Assembly: GCA_031548675.1 (NCBI GenBank)
Contig: JAVBQU010000110.1
Span: forward strand, 1 to 17,068
Direction: 5' to 3'
DNA: 17,068 nucleotides
Source of the DNA: JAVBQU01 sp031548675
GTDB taxonomy: Bacteria > Bacteroidota > Bacteroidia > Bacteroidales > P3
Below are positions 14,276-17,068 of the stretch, one piece after another (position 1 is the stretch's first letter; every line of letters starts with the position of its first letter). The translations under genes were made by a program, and so were the position numbers. The notes under the pieces were generated by a model, which saw nothing but the letters and a program-made list of their open reading frames with translations, was not told where the DNA came from and searched no databases.

Positions 14276-15703
14276 TTACATTCCAAATGCCAAGCTGTTT
14301 ACATAGTCATAAATTGGGCTGTACATACCAATTACAAATAAACCTATTATACAAATTAACAAAGCTATTCTTCCATAACAATCTGTTTTGATACGTTCAA
14401 TAGGATTCTCTGATTTGGTTAAAAACATAGCTTTTACAGGCAATAAATAGTAGAACAATGAAATAATAGTGTTCAGCAATGCTATGAAAACCAATAAATA
14501 CTGTCCTTGCGAAGCGGCTGCGGTAAAAATAAAGAATTTACTGAAAAATCCAGCCATAATAGGAATACCTCCTAATGAAAAAAGTGCCAGCATAAAAATC
14601 AATGCCAATTTAGGATTGGTAGAATAAAGTCCGTTATAATCTTTCAATTCCACTTTTCCGGTTTTGCTTTCAATAGCTTGGATAACACCAAATGCTGCAA
14701 AATTCGAGAAGATATAAACCAATGCATAATAAACTACTGAAGTCATTCCTGTTGCTGTGGCAGCTATAACCCCCAATACCAAATAACCGGCTTGCGAAAC
14801 AGAAGAAAAAGCTAAGAAACGTTTCAAATTTTGTTGACGTAATGCAAAAAGGTTACCCACTGTAATGGTTATTATTATCATCCACCAAAGAATATTTTGC
14901 CATTCTGTAACAAAAGTTGCAAAAGCTTTGAATAATAGTATCATAAAAATGAAAACTACCGAAGTCTTAGAAACAGTGGATAAATAAGCTGTAACGGGTG
15001 TAGGCGCACCTTCATACACGTCGGCTGTCCAAAGGTGGAATGGTACCATCGACAATTTAAAAAATAATCCTGCCAAGAAAAATACCAACCCTAATAACGA
15101 CATATAATTATGGGTAATAACAGTTGCCATATCGGAGAAATACATACTTCCCGCAACGCCATATAACAATGAAATACCATATAGCATAATGGCTGATGAA
15201 AATGCTGCTGATAATATGTATTTTGCACCGGCTTCTGCCGATTTGTGTTTGAATTTATCAAATGCAATCAAAGTAGCCAAAGGAATAGAAGCTGTTTCCA
15301 AACCGATGTAGAACATTAAAAAGTTTCCTGAAGAAATCATGAAATACATTCCTAATAATGTAAATAATGTAATTACATAAAATTCTCCACGTTTAGCAAA
15401 TGTATCTTCGTGCTTCAACCAACTATTAGCTTGCAAAAACATTAACAAAACACCAATATTTAGTAGATTTTTTACCAACATAAACATGCTTCCGCTTATA
15501 TACATTCCACCAAATACTTCACCTGCTTCATTGGGCAGAAAAAAGCTATGTACAGTATGTAATGCAAATAAAGCACACGCTATCCCCTGAAAATATTTTC
15601 TTTTGTGCTCGCCCGAAGCTATCAAATCATACATCAACAAGATAATAAATATCAGGGTCAATGATATTTCGTGGCGCATGAATAGAAAATCACTAAAGTT
15701 CAT
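14276..15703 (-). CDS. nuoN: NADH-quinone oxidoreductase subunit N
   Basis: This 475-residue membrane protein is one of the three antiporter-like proton-pumping subunits of respiratory complex I. It has about 13-14 predicted helices. Key charged residues are visible: E136 in FYIGLETASIP (131-141), K161 in GAKYILSAAFSSA, K216 in FFKLSMVPFHLW (214-225), and K246 in TPVTAYLSTVSKTS. These correspond to the transmembrane Glu/Lys chain of NuoN. Length fits the family, so it appears complete. It is the last gene of the operon and is followed 18 bp later by the long hairpin. It is separated from nuoM by two foreign-looking genes. The ORF6N gene ends 27 bp before its ATG, so nuoN is likely transcribed through both. 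Confidence 0.95.
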   Translation of the reverse strand: MNFSDFLFMRHEISLTLIFIILLMYDLIASGEHKRKYFQGIACALFALHTVHSFFLPNEAGEVFGGMYISGSMFMLVKNLLNIGVLLMFLQANSWLKHEDTFAKRGEFYVITLFTLLGMYFMISSGNFLMFYIGLETASIPLATLIAFDKFKHKSAEAGAKYILSAAFSSAIMLYGISLLYGVAGSMYFSDMATVITHNYMSLLGLVFFLAGLFFKLSMVPFHLWTADVYEGAPTPVTAYLSTVSKTSVVFIFMILLFKAFATFVTEWQNILWWMIIITITVGNLFALRQQNLKRFLAFSSVSQAGYLVLGVIAATATGMTSVVYYALVYIFSNFAAFGVIQAIESKTGKVELKDYNGLYSTNPKLALIFMLALFSLGGIPIMAGFFSKFFIFTAAASQGQYLLVFIALLNTIISLFYYLLPVKAMFLTKSENPIERIKTDCYGRIALLICIIGLFVIGMYSPIYDYVNSLAFGM

Positions 15704-15730
15704 AATAGTTTTTATTTTTTATAATGATAA

Positions 15731-16288
15731 TTATTTTTCGTTTTTATCAGCTTTCCGCTTAACCGTGTGTTTCAATTTCAACACGGCAAAATTCAATTCT
15801 ATACTAGTTTCGGTATCGCTTACCTGCATTTCGCCGCCCAAAAGATCGGCAAATATTTCACCGCTCTTTTGCATCAATGATTTTTGTTTAGCTTCTTCCT
15901 GTGCATTTGATAATTCGGCTACTGTTCTTGATAATTCTCGCATTTTCGCAAAAGTTTCTACAATAGCAAGTGTAGTTTGTGTTGCAACCGGACTTTTCAA
16001 AATAGTCGCCAACATATAAAGCCCTTTTTCAGTAAAGGCATTTGGCAGTACCCGTGATTTCATTAAATTTGTAGTCGAAAATTTCGACCGCAAATTTGCA
16101 AATTCTTGTTTATTAAGCAATAAAACATATCCTTGTGGAAATTTATCAGGATTATTTTTTATGGCTTCATTAATACGTTTCGTTTCCACACCATACAAGG
16201 CAGCCACATCGCTATCTAAAATCACTTGCTGATTTCGAATAATGATAATTTTATTTTCAATATTATCAAATTTCACGATGTTGCTCAT
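15731..16288 (-). CDS. ORF6N domain-containing DNA-binding protein
   Basis: This 185-residue protein carries an ORF6N domain at about 10-98. The blocks VILDSDVAALYGVETKRINE (22-41), FPQGYVLLLNKQEF (50-63), NLRSKF (65-70) and LPNAFTEKGLYMLATIL (81-97) are all characteristic. The family is related to phage KilA-N and Bro-type proteins and is presumed to bind DNA; some phage members act as antirepressors. The C-terminal part (115-185) is helical and charged, with ELSNAQEEAKQK and a basic end. Targets are unknown. It stands between the cupin gene and nuoN on the same strand, with no integrase or phage gene beside it. A perfect palindrome lies 14 bp before its ATG, a natural site for self-regulation. 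Confidence 0.9.
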   Translation of the reverse strand: MSNIVKFDNIENKIIIIRNQQVILDSDVAALYGVETKRINEAIKNNPDKFPQGYVLLLNKQEFANLRSKFSTTNLMKSRVLPNAFTEKGLYMLATILKSPVATQTTLAIVETFAKMRELSRTVAELSNAQEEAKQKSLMQKSGEIFADLLGGEMQVSDTETSIELNFAVLKLKHTVKRKADKNEK

Positions 16289-16302
16289 TTCTTTTACTTA
16301 GG

Positions 16303-16321
16303 TGGTCAAAATTTTTGACCA
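16303..16321. promoter_or_regulatory. perfect 9-bp-arm palindrome before the ORF6N gene
   Basis: TGGTCAAAA-T-TTTTGACCA lies between the cupin stop (16332) and the ORF6N ATG (16288). It could be an operator for the ORF6N protein itself. It could also fold, with a shorter stem, into a small hairpin in the minus-strand RNA that trims or slows transcription between the two genes. Confidence 0.4.
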
Positions 16322-16331
16322 GTTCTATTTA

Positions 16332-16790
16332 TTATTCCTTCCACAATATTTTACCCTCTGCCAAAAATCCATCTTCAACTTGAAAACTATCAAATGAATT
16401 AACTTTGTTTTGTATACATAATAATATCAGTGGCTGAGTAGAATTATTCCGATATATTCTTTTTCCATTTGGAGAAATACGTATTACAGAGCCTTCCGAT
16501 ACTTCAAAAAGTGAATCATCAACTTGAAATTGTCCAAAACCTTTTAAAACCAGATAAATCTCTTCATGGTTTTTATGTTGGTGCATAAATGGCATTTCAA
16601 CATTTGGCGGTATTACAGTAAATGATAGCTCTGCACCAGTTGAATTAAGTAGCTCTCCAACAAATACTTTTCCTTTTACTTCCTGATGCCGCTTTGGGTG
16701 AATATAAGAATAATCCATCAATTGATTGAACTGCCCCATATCTATGGCTTTATGGTTAATTCCTCCTGATGTTACTTCTACTTCTTTCAT
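16332..16790 (-). CDS. cupin domain protein
   Basis: This 152-residue protein has one cupin barrel (about 40-130). Motif 1 is present: H70, H72 and E77 in MHQHKNHEEIYLVLKG, with G84 in the expected place. Motif 2 is degenerate: in GSVIRISPNGKRIYRN (100-115) the usual histidine after PxG is Ile112. The metal site may therefore have only three ligands, or be lost. Small cupins serve as sugar epimerases, dioxygenases, or ligand sensors, and no function can be assigned. There is no DNA-binding domain. It begins 50 bp after nuoM and ends 43 bp before the ORF6N gene. Nothing ties it to complex I except location. Confidence 0.88.
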   Translation of the reverse strand: MKEVEVTSGGINHKAIDMGQFNQLMDYSYIHPKRHQEVKGKVFVGELLNSTGAELSFTVIPPNVEMPFMHQHKNHEEIYLVLKGFGQFQVDDSLFEVSEGSVIRISPNGKRIYRNNSTQPLILLCIQNKVNSFDSFQVEDGFLAEGKILWKE

Positions 16791-16840
16791 TTTTTGCTTA
16801 TTATAATCTTTAAGATTAAAATTTTGTCCTTAAAACTTTA

Positions 16841-17068
16841 TTATTTTATCGCTAAAACCTGAATAACATGTGATAGACTATTGCTAATCATATCTGATAG
16901 CCAGAACGGAAAACTTCCCACACCTACAATACATAAAATCAAAGTTACAACCGAAATTTTTTCAAACCAAGTGGCATCTTTTAGACTTAAAAATTCTTTG
17001 TTTACTACCTCTCCATACAAGATTTTTCCAACTACGCGCAATATATAAACAGCTGTGATAACAATAGA
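16841..17068 (-). CDS. nuoM: NADH-quinone oxidoreductase subunit M, C-terminal end (5' part outside window)
   Basis: The frame stays open to the window edge on the minus strand, so this is the 3' end of a larger gene. The visible 75 residues begin SIVITAVYILRVVGKILYGE. This AVYxLR...YG pattern is typical of the last helices of NuoM, where the antiporter-like subunit ends after its final helices. A TTG near 17041 is inside the gene and is not the start. The last helix is near VVTLILCIVGVGSFPFWLSD. The presence of nuoN downstream supports the assignment. It is followed by the cupin gene after 50 bp. Confidence 0.85.
   Translation of the reverse strand, partial: SIVITAVYILRVVGKILYGEVVNKEFLSLKDATWFEKISVVTLILCIVGVGSFPFWLSDMISNSLSHVIQVLAIK

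Noticed and set aside
15603..16019. 138-codon plus-strand open frame across the nuoN start and ORF6N gene
   Set aside because: It runs antisense to two confident genes and across their junction, with no domain and no promoter.
15731..16790. A phage remnant or genomic island between nuoM and nuoN
   Set aside because: Only one phage-related domain is present; there is no integrase, att-like repeat, structural gene or clear change in base composition, so only an insertion of two genes can be claimed.
16804..16818. Small inverted repeat TAATCT-TTA-AGATTA between nuoM and the cupin gene
   Set aside because: Six-bp AT-only arms are weak and expected by chance in DNA of this composition; not convincing as a terminator.
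17039..17041. TTG as the start of a separate 66-residue protein
   Set aside because: The frame continues to the window edge with NuoM-like sequence, so this is the tail of nuoM.
1..17068. Defence system, CRISPR array, toxin-antitoxin pair, tRNA or rRNA gene
   Set aside because: I looked for repeated spacers, tRNA-like cloverleafs and known defence domains on both strands and saw none.

Overview
The window is AT-rich and looks like a chromosome segment of Bacteroidota, probably Bacteroidales. Supporting signs are the YfhO-type membrane protein, an ORF6N-domain gene, a nuoM/nuoN pair with typical Bacteroidota sequence, very tight gene packing, few Shine-Dalgarno sites, and TAnnTTTG-type -7 promoter boxes. 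I cannot name a genus. No RNA genes, insertion sequences, CRISPR arrays or integrase genes are visible, and no gene-free stretch exceeds 300 bases.

Layout. (1) 1-2627, plus strand: the C-terminal part of a YfhO-family membrane protein, cut by the window edge, and a GT2 glycosyltransferase 2 bp behind it. They end at a symmetric stem-loop (2628-2654) that also serves the convergent cluster. (2) 13166 down to 2697, minus strand: an 11-gene surface-glycan cluster. In transcription order it holds a Wzx-like flippase, a GT4 glycosyltransferase, HddA and HddC for GDP-D-glycero-alpha-D-manno-heptose, three methyltransferase-fold proteins, a GT9 (heptosyltransferase-like) enzyme, a GT6 (ABO blood-group-like) enzyme, a GT11 (alpha-1,2-fucosyltransferase-like) enzyme, and a last methyltransferase-fold protein. 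(3) 13340-14153: an OsmC-family gene and a convergent DUF454/YbaN gene whose 3' ends overlap. (4) 14276-17068, minus strand: the end of a complex I operon, nuoM (partial), cupin gene, ORF6N gene and nuoN, closed by a perfect 27-bp-stem hairpin.

How the genes work together. HddA and HddC would activate heptose 7-phosphate to GDP-heptose. GT4, GT9, GT6 and GT11 would build a lipid-linked oligosaccharide, methyltransferase-like proteins could modify it, and the flippase would move it across the inner membrane. GT11 followed by GT6 is what is needed to make Fuc-alpha1,2-[Gal or GalNAc-alpha1,3]-Gal, the terminal trisaccharide of human A/B blood-group antigens. The GT6 carries NAN (residues 93-95) where mammalian enzymes have DxD. 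No Wzy polymerase, priming transferase or ligase is visible, so a defined short oligosaccharide (protein O-glycan or lipooligosaccharide) is at least as likely as a repeating polymer.

The points most worth a second look are the GT11-GT6 blood-group-like module, the polymerase-free flippase/heptose/methyltransferase cluster, and the cupin plus ORF6N pair set between nuoM and nuoN.
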